This document shows positions 43,452 through 52,867 of a DNA stretch of 64,000 nucleotides, one piece after another. The DNA is from Rhodobacterales bacterium (GTDB lineage Bacteria; Pseudomonadota; Alphaproteobacteria; Rhodobacterales; Rhodobacteraceae). Numbering within the stretch: the stretch's first letter is position 1; every line of letters begins with the position of its first letter. Under the pieces are notes generated by a model that searched no databases, was not told where the DNA came from, and worked only from the letters and a program-made list of their open reading frames with translations. Position numbers and translations under genes: made by a program. Where the stretch lies: positions 1 to 64,000 of the forward strand of contig JAPLPE010000022.1 in NCBI GenBank assembly GCA_026400355.1, written 5' to 3'.

Positions 43452-44288
43452 TCAGGCCAGAAAGGCGAACCGCCGCGCGAGATCATCCCACACGGTCTGC
43501 GTACCGGCCGTGAGCACGACGCCCTTGGCAATCCCTGCGTGATACTCCCGCCCGTCCAGCATGCGGGATACGCCCCCTGCCCGCTGCACGGCCAGTACGC
43601 CTGCGGCATGGTCCCAGGGGTGCGGCACCGGGCCGGACAGCACAAACTCGGCATGACCCTGCGCGACCATCCGGTATTCATGACATGAACAACGCAGCGA
43701 ATAGATCCGCGCGAAATCGGGAAACTCGGTCACGATCCGTGTCTTGGCCGCCTTGGAGAATAGCCCGAGCGGCACATAGCCGCTGATCCTGCCCACCCGC
43801 ACCTCGCCTGACACCGCGAGCGACTTTGGCTCATGTCCGGCCATCACGACCCGCGTCGGCAGGTCTGTCCCGGCCTCGATCCAGTCGTCCAAGACCGGGT
43901 CATAGAGGAGCCCATAAACCGGCAACCCCCGGTGCAGCACGGCGATGATCATGCCGAACAGCGCGAGCCCCTTGGCATAGTTCCAGGTGCCATCCACCGG
44001 ATCAATGACCACGGCCCATTCCGTGGTGGCCATCGCATCCCGCAAGGACGAATCGCCCGCAACCGATTCCTCGCCCACGACCAGAGCCTCGGGCCAGCCC
44101 GCGCCGATTTCAGCTTTGAGTTGATCCTCGGCCATCGTGTCGGCCAGCGTTACCAGATCGGCTGGCCCGGACTTGGTGGAAATCTCATGCGCGGCAAGCT
44201 GGCGGAACCGGGGCAACACCTGATCCCGCGCCGCGTTGCGGGCCGCCCTGACGATCAGCGCCTTGAGGTCATCGCGCAGAACAGCCAT
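43452..44288 (-). CDS. Inositol monophosphatase family phosphatase (IMPase/HisN-like)
   Basis: A 278-residue Mg-dependent phosphatase. Metal-binding motifs: GEES near residue 73, DPVDGTWNYAKG in the middle and WDHAAG near residue 220. The family covers inositol, fructose-bisphosphate, 3'-phosphoadenosine and histidinol phosphatases; the substrate is not fixed by these motifs. It begins three bases after the efp stop and is likely co-transcribed with it, which is a common arrangement without clear functional link. Confidence 0.88.
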   Translation of the reverse strand: MAVLRDDLKALIVRAARNAARDQVLPRFRQLAAHEISTKSGPADLVTLADTMAEDQLKAEIGAGWPEALVVGEESVAGDSSLRDAMATTEWAVVIDPVDGTWNYAKGLALFGMIIAVLHRGLPVYGLLYDPVLDDWIEAGTDLPTRVVMAGHEPKSLAVSGEVRVGRISGYVPLGLFSKAAKTRIVTEFPDFARIYSLRCSCHEYRMVAQGHAEFVLSGPVPHPWDHAAGVLAVQRAGGVSRMLDGREYHAGIAKGVVLTAGTQTVWDDLARRFAFLA

Positions 44289-44291
44289 GCC

Positions 44292-44855
44292 TTACGCGCG
44301 TTCCGAATATTCCATCGTCTCTGTATTGACGATGATCGCATCATCCGCCCCCACGAAAGGCGGCACCATGATCCGCAGACCATTGTCGAGGATCGCCGGC
44401 TTGAAGCTGTTGGCCGCCGTCTGGCCCTTGACCACGGGATCGGTCTCGACAATCCGGCATGTCACCTTGACGGGCAGGCGCACGTTCAGCGCCTCGTCAC
44501 CGTAATACTCAATGGTAGCCGTCATCCCGTCCTGCAGGAAAGGCCGCCGGTCACCCAGAAGGTCCGCCGACAACGTCATCTGCTCGAACGTTTCATTGTC
44601 CATGAAGGTCAGCATCCCGTCTGATTCGTACAGAAACTGCTGGTCCTTGCGCTCAAGTTCGACCTGATCGACCTTGTCGACGGACCGGAACCGTTCGTTC
44701 AGCTTGGTCCCGTTACGCAGGTTCTTGAGTTCAACCTGCGCAAATGCGCCGCCCTTGCCGGGCTTTACATGGTCTGTCTTGACCGCGACCCACAGGCCAC
44801 CGTCATGTTCCAGCACAAAGCCGGGGCGGATTTCGTTACCGTTGATCTTGGGCAT
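44292..44855 (-). CDS. efp: Translation elongation factor P
   Basis: A 187-residue three-domain EF-P. The N-terminal KOW-like domain has [10 protein letters not shown], where the second Lys (about residue 34) is the tip that enters the peptidyl-transferase centre, followed by the KNLRNG and [12 protein letters not shown] segments and the C-terminal [13 protein letters not shown] relieves ribosome stalling at polyproline; several proteins in this window, such as the 1165-residue one, are proline-rich. Start ATG 44855. Confidence 0.96.
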   Translation of the reverse strand: MPKINGNEIRPGFVLEHDGGLWVAVKTDHVKPGKGGAFAQVELKNLRNGTKLNERFRSVDKVDQVELERKDQQFLYESDGMLTFMDNETFEQMTLSADLLGDRRPFLQDGMTATIEYYGDEALNVRLPVKVTCRIVETDPVVKGQTAANSFKPAILDNGLRIMVPPFVGADDAIIVNTETMEYSERA

Positions 44856-45083
44856 GGCCTGCTTCGTGTCAAATTTATGGCAACAGGTTGTCCGTTTGCC
44901 TTCAGGGCCCTATATCTCGACAGTTTTCACCTGACAAGGCAACTAAATGCTGAACGCGGGGGAAATGACCTATGCAGTCAGCGCATGGGTGGTATGCGAA
45001 ATCAGTGGCCCCGAATCGTCATCAAAACGGCATATTCCGCCCACGCCGAGAACCGCAAGAGCAAAAAGTTCAAAGGAAGCAAG

Positions 45084-45407
45084 ATGAGAGATTTCGTCGA
45101 CGGCACCGCCTACAATAACGAGCAGGGCAACCGGGCGCGCAAGCTTTTCGCCGCCGTTGTGCTTGCCGCTCTGGATGATGCCATCGCGGACGACAAGAAG
45201 TACGGCAACGGCCCGGAACAGATCGCCCGCTGGGCCCGTTCGCGTGACGGACGTGAAGTGCTGTCCTGTGCCGGGATCGACCCGAACGAACGCGTGGTCT
45301 CCGGCCTCATGGAATTCGTAGGCAAAGGTGTGCGGACCTCTGTCGCGCTGTCGCGAGAAGAAAGCGAACGCCGCCATGCTGCCGAGGCAGAAGCGCGCGC
45401 CGCCTGA
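45084..45407 (+). CDS. DUF6280-type small conserved protein of Rhodobacterales
   Basis: A 107-residue soluble protein starting MRDFVDGTAYNNEQGNRARK, with AAGGAAG before ATG 45084. It is rich in charged residues and contains a single Cys (LSCAGID). It matches from memory a small protein family widespread in Rhodobacterales with no known role. The earlier in-frame start region is not conserved-looking, so it is excluded. A strong terminator follows. Confidence 0.75.
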   Translation: MRDFVDGTAYNNEQGNRARKLFAAVVLAALDDAIADDKKYGNGPEQIARWARSRDGREVLSCAGIDPNERVVSGLMEFVGKGVRTSVALSREESERRHAAEAEARAA

Positions 45408-45436
45408 TTGCGGCACCGCAGCAAACGACCACTTTC

Positions 45437-45465
45437 AACGCGGTCCTTCGGGGCCGCGTTTTTTT
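45437..45465 (+). terminator. Rho-independent terminator
   Basis: AACGCGGTCC and GGGCCGCGTT pair around a TTCG tetraloop and run directly into seven T residues, 29 bp after the stop of the DUF6280-type gene. One G-T pair in the stem. Confidence 0.92.
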
Positions 45466-45473
45466 GTTGTGCG

Positions 45474-46058
45474 TCAATGCCCTTGGCCCCGGAACATCAG
45501 CATGAACATGATCCCTGGCGCCGCCTCCATCACCATCAGCCCGGCGATCACTAGCCGCATTCCGACGGACCGGTAGCGCCGCCAAAGCACGACAGTCAGC
45601 AGCAGACAGACAGCGATTTCAAGCGGCGCGACGATCCCGCCATAATGCGCCCGGTCCCAGTAGCTTACCGGGCTGTGGAACACCCAGGTGCTGATCGGCC
45701 AGAATTGCGCCCGCGCATCGTCATGATGGACAAGAAGATCGCAGACCGAATGCAGAAGTGCGGCCCCCGTGAAGGCCACGAGAATCTCGGCCCGGAACCA
45801 CAGTGCCAGCGCAAACCCAAGGCCCCAAAGCACGATCGAATGGTCGACGCGAAAGACAGCCTGCCACGCGTCCGAGAAGTATAGCGTGCCGAAGACCACA
45901 TCGGGCGGGGTGTTCAGGACGAACAGATGCACCCCGGCCAGCACGTAAAGCGAGACATCGGGGATCAGCCCGCCCGCCATTGCTGCCGCCGTGACCCAGG
46001 GCTTGCCCGCTTTGCCAAAGGCCGCGAGGCCGAAAATCACATGCGCCGGTGTGTTCAC
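45474..46058 (-). CDS. Polytopic membrane protein of unknown function (YdjM-like)
   Basis: A 194-residue protein with about four to five helices. Conserved-looking polar residues lie in the helices or at their ends: [10 protein letters not shown] at the start, [10 protein letters not shown] and [12 protein letters not shown]. The His and Asp spacing resembles the YdjM-like membrane metal-dependent hydrolase group. It is divergent from cobQ with 50 bp between starts, and homologues are sometimes mislabelled as cobalamin proteins because of that neighbour. No functional link is evident. Confidence 0.65.
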   Translation of the reverse strand: MNTPAHVIFGLAAFGKAGKPWVTAAAMAGGLIPDVSLYVLAGVHLFVLNTPPDVVFGTLYFSDAWQAVFRVDHSIVLWGLGFALALWFRAEILVAFTGAALLHSVCDLLVHHDDARAQFWPISTWVFHSPVSYWDRAHYGGIVAPLEIAVCLLLTVVLWRRYRSVGMRLVIAGLMVMEAAPGIMFMLMFRGQGH

Positions 46059-46108
46059 GCTTTCCCCTCACGCAGCAGCCCCCTAAGGACAGTAGCTGGA
46101 GGTACGCG

Positions 46109-47566
46109 ATGACGAAAGCCATCATGGTCCAGGGGGCCGGATCAAACGTGGGCAAGTCGATGCTGGTCGCAGGCCTTGCCCGCGCCCTCGTGCGCCGTGG
46201 ACTGTCGGTCGCCCCGTTCAAGCCGCAGAACATGTCAAACAATGCCGCCGTCACGGCGGATGGTGGTGAAATCGGCCGGGCCCAGGCGCTGCAGGCCCGC
46301 GCCGCTGGCCTTGATCCCCTGATCGACATGAACCCTGTCCTGCTCAAGCCCGAAACCGACGTGGGGGCGCAGGTCGTAGTGCAGGGAAAACGGCTCGCCA
46401 CGGTCAAGGCTCGTGATTATGGCCGCATGAAGGCCGATCTTCTGCCTCGCGTCCTTGACAGCTTTCACCGCCTTGCCCAAGGCCGCGACCTCATCCTTGT
46501 CGAAGGCGCAGGCAGCCCTGCCGAGGTGAACCTGCGGGCGGGCGACATAGCCAATATGGGCTTTGCCACCGCCGCCCGCGTGCCTGTCTTCCTGGTCGGT
46601 GATATTGACCGGGGCGGCGTCATTGCCCAGCTTGTCGGCACCCACTCCGTCCTTCCCGAGGACGACCGCGCCCTGATCCGTGCCTTTGTCATCAACAAAT
46701 TCCGGGGCGACCCGACCCTGTTTGACGATGGCCTGCGCATTGTCACAGACCGCACCGGCTGGGACAGCCTTGGGGTCGTGCCGTGGTTCCCCGACGCCTG
46801 GCGCCTTCCGGCCGAAGATATCATGGACATCCGATCCCGCCCCGGCGGCCCGCTCAGGATCGCCGTGCCCCGTCTGAACCGGATCGCGAATTTCGATGAC
46901 CTCGACCCTCTCTCGGCCGATCCGCAGGTCAGCGTGGAGATCATCCCCGAAGGTCGTCCCCTGCCCGGAGATTCAGACCTTATCCTCATCCCCGGCTCCA
47001 AATCCACGATCGCCGACCTTGCCCATTTCCGTGCGCAGGGCTGGGATATCGACCTTTATGGCCATGTCCGGCGCGGGGGCCGCGTCATGGGCATCTGCGG
47101 CGGCTATCAGATGCTGGGCCAAAGGATCGAAGACCCTGACGGGATCGAAGGTCCAGCTTCCTCCGTCCCGGGCCTTGGTCTTCTCGACGTGATAACCGTC
47201 ATGGGCCTTGAAAAGCGCCTCGCCCTTACGACTGCTACCTACATCCCGACAGGTGACACGGTATCCGGCTACGAAATCCATCTCGGCCAGCCCGAAGGCC
47301 CCGACCGCGCCCGCCCATGGCTCCGCGTGGAGGACCGGGGCGAAGGTGCCGCTTCACCGGACGGCCGGATCCGTGGCGCTTACCTGCATGGCATCTTCGC
47401 CGCCGACGCCTTCCGCGCCGCATTCCTGCGCGAACTTGGCGCTCCGGCCCCGACGGGCAACTACGCTGCGGGTGTCGAGACGACGCTCGATGCGCTTGCC
47501 GCCCATCTGGAATCGCATCTCGATGTGGACCGTGTTCTGGAACTGTCAGGACCTGTTCACCCCTGA
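46109..47566 (+). CDS. cobQ: Cobyric acid synthase
   Basis: A 485-residue glutamine amidotransferase that amidates four side chains of adenosylcobyrinic acid a,c-diamide. The N-terminal ATP-binding domain has GSNVGKS (residues ~11-17) and [12 protein letters not shown]; the C-terminal class I-type domain has the nucleophile in [13 protein letters not shown] 46109 has GGAGG six bases upstream. It belongs to the same pathway as cobT/cobS 9 kb away. Confidence 0.96.
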   Translation: MTKAIMVQGAGSNVGKSMLVAGLARALVRRGLSVAPFKPQNMSNNAAVTADGGEIGRAQALQARAAGLDPLIDMNPVLLKPETDVGAQVVVQGKRLATVKARDYGRMKADLLPRVLDSFHRLAQGRDLILVEGAGSPAEVNLRAGDIANMGFATAARVPVFLVGDIDRGGVIAQLVGTHSVLPEDDRALIRAFVINKFRGDPTLFDDGLRIVTDRTGWDSLGVVPWFPDAWRLPAEDIMDIRSRPGGPLRIAVPRLNRIANFDDLDPLSADPQVSVEIIPEGRPLPGDSDLILIPGSKSTIADLAHFRAQGWDIDLYGHVRRGGRVMGICGGYQMLGQRIEDPDGIEGPASSVPGLGLLDVITVMGLEKRLALTTATYIPTGDTVSGYEIHLGQPEGPDRARPWLRVEDRGEGAASPDGRIRGAYLHGIFAADAFRAAFLRELGAPAPTGNYAAGVETTLDALAAHLESHLDVDRVLELSGPVHP

Positions 47567-47572
47567 CAGGCG

Positions 47573-48664
47573 TCAGCCCCCCAGACGCTTACCGGTCTTG
47601 GCGTCGAACAGACAGATCCCTGTCCGGTCCAGGCTCAGCCCTATGGCCTCCACGCCAGTCTCGCGCATCCGCCCGGGCAGGCGCGCCGTGACGGTCTTGC
47701 CGCCCAGAGCAAAGCTCAGATAGGTCTCGGCCCCCGTGTTCTCGATGATTGTCGGCACAACCGACAGGTCGGGCGCGCGGTCATGAGCCAGCGCCAGATG
47801 CTCGGGCCGCAACCCCAGCGTGACTTCACCGGGCAGGCCCGCGGGGTTCCACCCCGCCCCCATTGCTATATGCACGCCACCCGCATCCAGCCCCCGCGCC
47901 GTCACCGTCGCCGGGACAAGGTTCATCGGCGGGCTGCCCATGAAATCGGCCACAAAGGTATTGGCGGGCCGGTCATAGATTTCCTCGGGCGTACCGATCT
48001 GCTGCACGATCCCGCCCTTCAGCACCACGATCCGCGTGGCGAGCGTCATCGCCTCGATCTGGTCATGCGTCACATAGACAATGCTGGCCCCGGTCGTCTT
48101 GTGCAGCCGCTTGATTTCGGCCCGCATCTCGACCCGCAGCTTGGCATCCAGGTTCGACAGCGGCTCATCGAACAGGAACAGCTTGGGATCGCGCACAAGC
48201 GCCCGCCCCATCGCCACCCGCTGCCGCTGCCCGCCCGACAATTGGCTCGGCCTGCGGTCCAGCAGGTGATCGATCTGCAAAAGCCGCGCGACCTCACCGA
48301 TCTTGCGGTCCATCTCGGCCTTGGGTAACTTGCGGATCTTCATCCCGAAACCGATGTTTTCGGCCACGCTCATCGTCGGGTAAAGCGCATAGGACTGGAA
48401 CACCATGGCGATGTCGCGGTCCTTCGGCGGCTCCTGCGTCACGTCGCGGCCGCCGATCAGCAACTGACCGCCCGACGTCTCCTCCAGCCCCGCGATGCAG
48501 TTGAGCAGAGTGGACTTGCCACAACCCGAGGGACCGACAAGCACCAGAAACTCGCCCTGTCCCATCGACAGGCTGATGTCATTCAGCACGTGAACAGAGC
48601 CATAGCTCTTGGACAGCGATTTCACCTCGAGCGCGGGGGCGCTGCCGGTCATGTCGAGGGCCAT
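47573..48664 (-). CDS. malK: Maltose/alpha-glucoside ABC transporter ATP-binding protein
   Basis: A 363-residue CUT1 ATPase: Walker A GPSGCGKST (residues ~43-51), signature LSGGQRQRVAMGR, Walker B FLFDEPLSNLD, and a C-terminal OB-fold regulatory domain with LGLRPEHLAL. A dimer drives MalF/MalG from the cytoplasm. The start ATG 48664 lies 16 bp inside the LacI gene and has GGAG upstream. It is on the strand opposite to malEFG but shares the same divergent control region through lacI. Confidence 0.92.
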   Translation of the reverse strand: MALDMTGSAPALEVKSLSKSYGSVHVLNDISLSMGQGEFLVLVGPSGCGKSTLLNCIAGLEETSGGQLLIGGRDVTQEPPKDRDIAMVFQSYALYPTMSVAENIGFGMKIRKLPKAEMDRKIGEVARLLQIDHLLDRRPSQLSGGQRQRVAMGRALVRDPKLFLFDEPLSNLDAKLRVEMRAEIKRLHKTTGASIVYVTHDQIEAMTLATRIVVLKGGIVQQIGTPEEIYDRPANTFVADFMGSPPMNLVPATVTARGLDAGGVHIAMGAGWNPAGLPGEVTLGLRPEHLALAHDRAPDLSVVPTIIENTGAETYLSFALGGKTVTARLPGRMRETGVEAIGLSLDRTGICLFDAKTGKRLGG

Positions 48665-49713
48665 CGGGAGACTCCTGTATCTGGGACGGGGGCTGTGGAA
48701 TTACGCACGATCAGTTCAGCGCGGACGAGAGTCTGCAAACCTTTGGCCGGGGCGCCGCCGATATGGTCGATCAGCGCATCGGCGAGCGGCTTGCAGGCAT
48801 CACGCAAAGGCGACCGGGTGACTGTCAGGGCAGGATCAAACGCAATGGCGCGCAGTTGTGGCAACGCGTCATCATGGGCCACCACCGACAGGTCGGCAGG
48901 CACAGACAGCGACAGATCCCGCGCCGCCTGCAACACACCCGCCGCGATCAGCGTGGAACCGCAGATCATCGCCGTCGGGCGTGGCCCGGCCCGGCCCGAC
49001 AACATCGCCAGCGCGGCGGTATAGCCATAGCTTTCCGAAGGCCGCTCGGTCGAGATGAAGGCATCAGGCACCGGACACCCCGCCTCGGCCATAGCATCAC
49101 GGAACCCGGACAGACGGTCCGCCGCATAGGACCACCGCACATCCCCGTTCAAAAGCGCGACCCGCCGATGGCCCAGCGCCGTGAGGAAACCCACCGCATC
49201 TGCACTGACCGCACGGTTGTCGATGCCATAGAACGGATAATCAACCTCGGTCGCAGTTTGCCCGTGAACAACAAATGGAATCGCTCGTTCCTGCAGAAAG
49301 GCCACCCGGGCATCATCCGGCACCGGCGCATTAAGGATGAACCCGTCCACCACATTCCGTTCCAGCATCCGCTCATAGGCGACCGTCGGATCGGCATGCT
49401 GATCAACCGCCAACACCAGATCAACATCCCGCGCCGCCAGCGCCGCGGTAAGCCCGGTGATCACATCAAAGAACGTCTGGTCAGCGGTCATGTCGGCCTT
49501 GAGCTTCACAATCATGCCTACCATGCCGGACCGACCGGTCACCAGTCTTTGCGCCACGCGGTTCGGCCGATAGCCCAGCCGCTTGGCCGCATCCGTCACG
49601 CGGTCACGCGTGCGGGCATTCACTTCCGGGAATCCGTTCAGCGCCCGACTGACGGTTGCCACCGACAGCCCCAGTTCTGCACTGATATCCTTCAAAGTGG
49701 TCATCTGACCCAT
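48649..49713 (-). CDS. LacI family transcriptional regulator of the maltose locus
   Basis: A 354-residue repressor. Residues 1-50 form the LacI helix-turn-helix (LKDISAELGLSVATVSRALNG) and hinge helix; the rest is the sugar-binding core with IPFVVHGQT and SVVAHDDALPQLRAIAF near the C-terminus. Palindromes typical of LacI operators lie right upstream of its own start and in front of the alpha-glucosidase gene, so it likely represses both directions until an alpha-glucoside is present. malK overlaps its 3' end. Confidence 0.92.
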   Translation of the reverse strand: MGQMTTLKDISAELGLSVATVSRALNGFPEVNARTRDRVTDAAKRLGYRPNRVAQRLVTGRSGMVGMIVKLKADMTADQTFFDVITGLTAALAARDVDLVLAVDQHADPTVAYERMLERNVVDGFILNAPVPDDARVAFLQERAIPFVVHGQTATEVDYPFYGIDNRAVSADAVGFLTALGHRRVALLNGDVRWSYAADRLSGFRDAMAEAGCPVPDAFISTERPSESYGYTAALAMLSGRAGPRPTAMICGSTLIAAGVLQAARDLSLSVPADLSVVAHDDALPQLRAIAFDPALTVTRSPLRDACKPLADALIDHIGGAPAKGLQTLVRAELIVRNSTAPVPDTGVSRWPST

Positions 49714-49716
49714 TGT

Positions 49717-49730
49717 TCAAAGCGTTTCAA
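49717..49730. promoter_or_regulatory. LacI-type operator next to the repressor start
   Basis: TCAAAGCGTTTCAA is an imperfect palindrome centred on CG, 4 bp upstream of the repressor start. It matches the half-sites of the operator at 49806 and would allow autoregulation. Confidence 0.55.
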
Positions 49731-49805
49731 ATGTGGACGCTAGTCATTCATGACCATACTGGCAAGACCTTCCTTGATGTAACGTCACTCTTTCTTGAGA
49801 GCATA

Positions 49806-49819
49806 TCAAAACGTTTTGA
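49806..49819. promoter_or_regulatory. LacI-type operator in front of the alpha-glucosidase gene
   Basis: TCAAAACGTTTTGA is a perfect 14-bp palindrome with the central CG usual for LacI-family sites. It overlaps the -35 box of the promoter at 49816-49843, so binding should block transcription. Confidence 0.7.
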
Positions 49820-49843
49820 AATCTTGAGTTCTCCTGCTATGGT
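49816..49843 (+). promoter_or_regulatory. Sigma-70-type promoter of the alpha-glucosidase-malEFG operon
   Basis: TTGAAA and TATGGT are 16 bp apart, about 50 bp before the ATG at 49896. The -35 element lies within the LacI-type palindrome. Confidence 0.5.
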
Positions 49844-49895
49844 CGGTTGAAACAGAATCATGTCGCCCCGCTCGGGGCGAAGACCGGGGGTATGA

Positions 49896-51515
49896 ATGCG
49901 GGATTGGTGGCGGGACGCGATCATCTATCAGGTCTACCCAAGGTCGTTTCAGGACAGCGACGGCGACGGCATTGGCGACCTGCCCGGCATCACCGCCCGC
50001 CTGCCGCACATTGCCTCACTTGGTGCCGATGTGGTCTGGCTCTCGCCCTTCTTCACCTCGCCTGACCGGGACATGGGCTACGACGTCTCGGACTACTGCA
50101 ACGTCAACCCGCTCTTTGGCACGCTCGAGGACTTCGACGCACTCCTTGCCAAGGCGCATGACCTCGGGCTCAAGGTCATCATCGATCAAGTGATCTCGCA
50201 TTCGTCGATCGACCACCCGTGGTTCAAGGAAAGCCGCCAGAGCCGTGAAACCGACAAGGCCGACTGGTACGTCTGGGCCGATCCAAAAGCCGACGGCGGT
50301 CCGCCGACGAACTGGCTTTCGGTCTTTGGCGGCAGCGCCTGGGCCTGGGACACAAGGCGCAAGCAGTACTACCTGCACAACTTCCTGATCGAACAGCCAG
50401 ACCTGAACTTTCACAATCCTGATGTGGTGGACACCCTTCTGGGCACAATGCGTTTCTGGCTGGAACGTGGAGTTGACGGATTCCGACTTGATACCGTCAA
50501 CTTCTATGTCCACGACGCCCGCCTGCGCGACAATCCGGCAAGTGAATGGGATGTCTTTCCGAACAACCCCTACGAGGCGCAGAACCACCTCTTCTCCAAG
50601 ACGCGCCCCGAAAACATCGCCATCCTGCAGCGCATCCGCACCCTGACGGACGAATTCGGCGCGACCATGACCGTCGGCGAGGTCGGCGAAGCCGGCCGCA
50701 TGATCGAGATCATGGCCGAATATACGTCGGGCGGCGACAAGCTGCACATGGCCTACTCCTTTGAATTCCTCGGCCCCGATACCGCACCCCGGCATTTCCG
50801 GTCCGGGATCGAACGCTTTCTGCGCAGTGCCCCCGATGGCTGGCCCTGCTGGGCCTTTTCCAACCACGACGTAGCCCGCCATGTCAGCCGCTGGACCCCA
50901 CCCGGCGGCGACAGCGACGCCGTGGCCAAGCAGGCCATCGCGCTCCTCTGCAGCTTCCCCGGTACGCTCTGCCTCTATCAGGGCGAAGAACTGGGGCAGA
51001 CCGAAACCGACATTCTCTACGAGGAAGTCCGCGACCTCGGCTACATCGACTTCTGGCCCGCGATCAAAGGCCGTGACGGCTGCCGTACCCCGATGGTCTG
51101 GAAAGCGCAAGACCCGCAGGGCGGCTTCACCACCGGCACCCCGTGGCTCCCGGTGAAGCCGCCGCAGGCCACCCGCGCCGTGGACCGTCAGGAAAAGGAC
51201 AAGGCCTCGGTCCTCAACGCCTACCGCGCCACGATCGCCTACCGTCGCGGCAGAACTGCACTCCGCACGGGCACGACTCGTTTCATCGACCTGCCCGCAC
51301 CCCTTCTGGCCATCGAACGCACGGCCGAGGATGGAGCCCGCGTGACCGCGATCTTCAACTTGTCCGACCAGCCGCAAGAGTTGACCGCTCAGGGCAGCTT
51401 CACCCTTGCCGGGCCGCAGGCCGCCGAAGGCAAAGGGCCGGTCCTGATGTTCCCGGCTCATGGCTTTGTGTTTCTCGAATCTGCGCAGCCACTCATGCTC
51501 GCGCAGCTTGACTGA
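49896..51515 (+). CDS. Alpha-glucosidase, glycoside hydrolase family 13
   Basis: A 539-residue cytoplasmic GH13 enzyme of the oligo-1,6/alpha-glucosidase type. The N-terminal MRDWWRDAIIYQVYPRSFQD is diagnostic. Asp199 in GFRLDTVNF is the nucleophile, Glu262 in TVGEVGEAG the acid/base and Asp325 in FSNHDVARH the transition-state stabiliser. The C-terminal beta domain closes the chain. No signal peptide, so it splits imported maltose or other alpha-glucosides inside the cell. It is the first gene of the plus-strand operon and lies directly before malE; this order recalls agl operons of alphaproteobacteria. Confidence 0.95.
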   Translation: MRDWWRDAIIYQVYPRSFQDSDGDGIGDLPGITARLPHIASLGADVVWLSPFFTSPDRDMGYDVSDYCNVNPLFGTLEDFDALLAKAHDLGLKVIIDQVISHSSIDHPWFKESRQSRETDKADWYVWADPKADGGPPTNWLSVFGGSAWAWDTRRKQYYLHNFLIEQPDLNFHNPDVVDTLLGTMRFWLERGVDGFRLDTVNFYVHDARLRDNPASEWDVFPNNPYEAQNHLFSKTRPENIAILQRIRTLTDEFGATMTVGEVGEAGRMIEIMAEYTSGGDKLHMAYSFEFLGPDTAPRHFRSGIERFLRSAPDGWPCWAFSNHDVARHVSRWTPPGGDSDAVAKQAIALLCSFPGTLCLYQGEELGQTETDILYEEVRDLGYIDFWPAIKGRDGCRTPMVWKAQDPQGGFTTGTPWLPVKPPQATRAVDRQEKDKASVLNAYRATIAYRRGRTALRTGTTRFIDLPAPLLAIERTAEDGARVTAIFNLSDQPQELTAQGSFTLAGPQAAEGKGPVLMFPAHGFVFLESAQPLMLAQLD

Positions 51516-51581
51516 CGAAAGGGGACGCCGGCCCCCAAGGCCGCCGGCACTGATGAAAGAACCCGAGGGAGGATATACCCC

Positions 51582-52739
51582 ATGACCATCAAGATGCTCG
51601 GCGCTGCGGCGCTGCTTGCCACAACTGCCCTTCCCGCCTTCGCCTTCGAAGACGGCTCTATTCTGATCTGGGTCGGTGCGAACCGCGACGAAGCGGCCCT
51701 CCAGGCCATCGGCGACCAGTTCGCCGCCGATCTGGGCGTGCCCGTGACCGTTCAGGTCGTCGACCCCGACCTGACCGACAAGTTCCAGCAGGCTGCCGCG
51801 ACCGGCGACGGCCCCGATATCGTCCTCTGGGCGCATGACCGTTTCGGCGAATGGGCTGCAGGCGGCCTCGTCGCCCCCGTCAGCCCCAGCGCCGAATGGG
51901 CCGCAGACATCCTGCCCAGCGCAATGGATGCCGTGACCTTCAACGGTTCCGTCTGGGGCTACCCGGTCGGCGTCGAAGCGGTCACGCTGATCTATAACAA
52001 GGCCCTGATGGCCACACCACCCGCCTCGTTCGAGGAAATCCGCGATGCCGGCGAAGCAGGCAAGATCCTCTGGGACTACAACAACACTTACTTCACCATG
52101 CCCCTCCTGATGGCAGGCGGCGGTTTCGCCTTCCAGAAGGTCGACGGCGTCTATGACGGCACTGTCACCGGCGTCAACACCGAAGGCGCGATTGCCGGTG
52201 CCGAACTGTTCAAGTCGCTCTTCGACGCAGGTGTGCTGCCGACAGGCGTGGATTATGGTGTCATGGACGGCGCGATGGCCAATGGAGAAGTCGCCATGGT
52301 CCTGAACGGCCCCTGGTCCTGGGCCGGTTACCGCGCTGCGGGCATCGATATCGGCGTAGCCCCGATCCCGACCGTGGGCGGCAATGTCGCTCCGCCGTTC
52401 CTCGGTGTGCAGGTTCTCGGCATCAACGCCGCCAGCCCCAACGCCGACCTCGCCAAGGAGTTCATCGAGAACTACCTGACGACCGATGAGGGTCTGGCCT
52501 CCTGGAACGCCGGAGGCGGCATCGGCGCACTTGCTGACATGAGCGCTGCCGCCGCTCAGGAAGACCCGCTTGTCGGCGCGATGCTGGCTGTCGCTGCAAA
52601 CGGCATTCCCATGCCGTCAAACCCGGAAATGGGAGCCTTCTGGTCCGCCATGGGCCCGGCGCTGACCAACATCACCACCGCAGCCGCAACGCCCGCCGAT
52701 GCGCTGAACGACGCAGCGGCCCGTATTCTGGCCAAGTGA
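51582..52739 (+). CDS. malE: Maltose-type periplasmic substrate-binding protein
   Basis: A 385-residue exported protein with signal peptide (GAAALLATTALPAFA, cut near residue 21). The mature sequence follows enterobacterial MalE closely: ILIWVGANRDEAAL at the start, AATGDGPDIVLWAHDRFGEWA, VGVEAVTLIYNKAL, NGPWSWAGYR and FIENYLTTDEGL. It captures maltose or related alpha-glucosides in the periplasm. AGGGAGG lies upstream of the ATG. A GC-rich hairpin follows before malF. Confidence 0.93.
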   Translation: MTIKMLGAAALLATTALPAFAFEDGSILIWVGANRDEAALQAIGDQFAADLGVPVTVQVVDPDLTDKFQQAAATGDGPDIVLWAHDRFGEWAAGGLVAPVSPSAEWAADILPSAMDAVTFNGSVWGYPVGVEAVTLIYNKALMATPPASFEEIRDAGEAGKILWDYNNTYFTMPLLMAGGGFAFQKVDGVYDGTVTGVNTEGAIAGAELFKSLFDAGVLPTGVDYGVMDGAMANGEVAMVLNGPWSWAGYRAAGIDIGVAPIPTVGGNVAPPFLGVQVLGINAASPNADLAKEFIENYLTTDEGLASWNAGGGIGALADMSAAAAQEDPLVGAMLAVAANGIPMPSNPEMGAFWSAMGPALTNITTAAATPADALNDAAARILAK

Positions 52740-52749
52740 TCGCAAACTG

Positions 52750-52773
52750 GGGCGGCGGGGAAACCTGCCGCCC
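52750..52773 (+). terminator. Stem-loop between malE and malF (possible attenuator)
   Basis: GGGCGGC and GCCGCCC pair around a 10-base loop in the 128-bp gap after malE, without T run. As at 11374-11400, it follows a binding-protein gene and may stabilise its transcript or limit readthrough into the permease genes. Confidence 0.5.
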
Positions 52774-52867
52774 TCAGCCATGAAGACGTCCCGGTCCGGC
52801 CATCGCCGCACAGAGATGACCACGGCACACCTGGAGGGGTGCGCCCGCCAAGGAGGAGACCGCAAGC

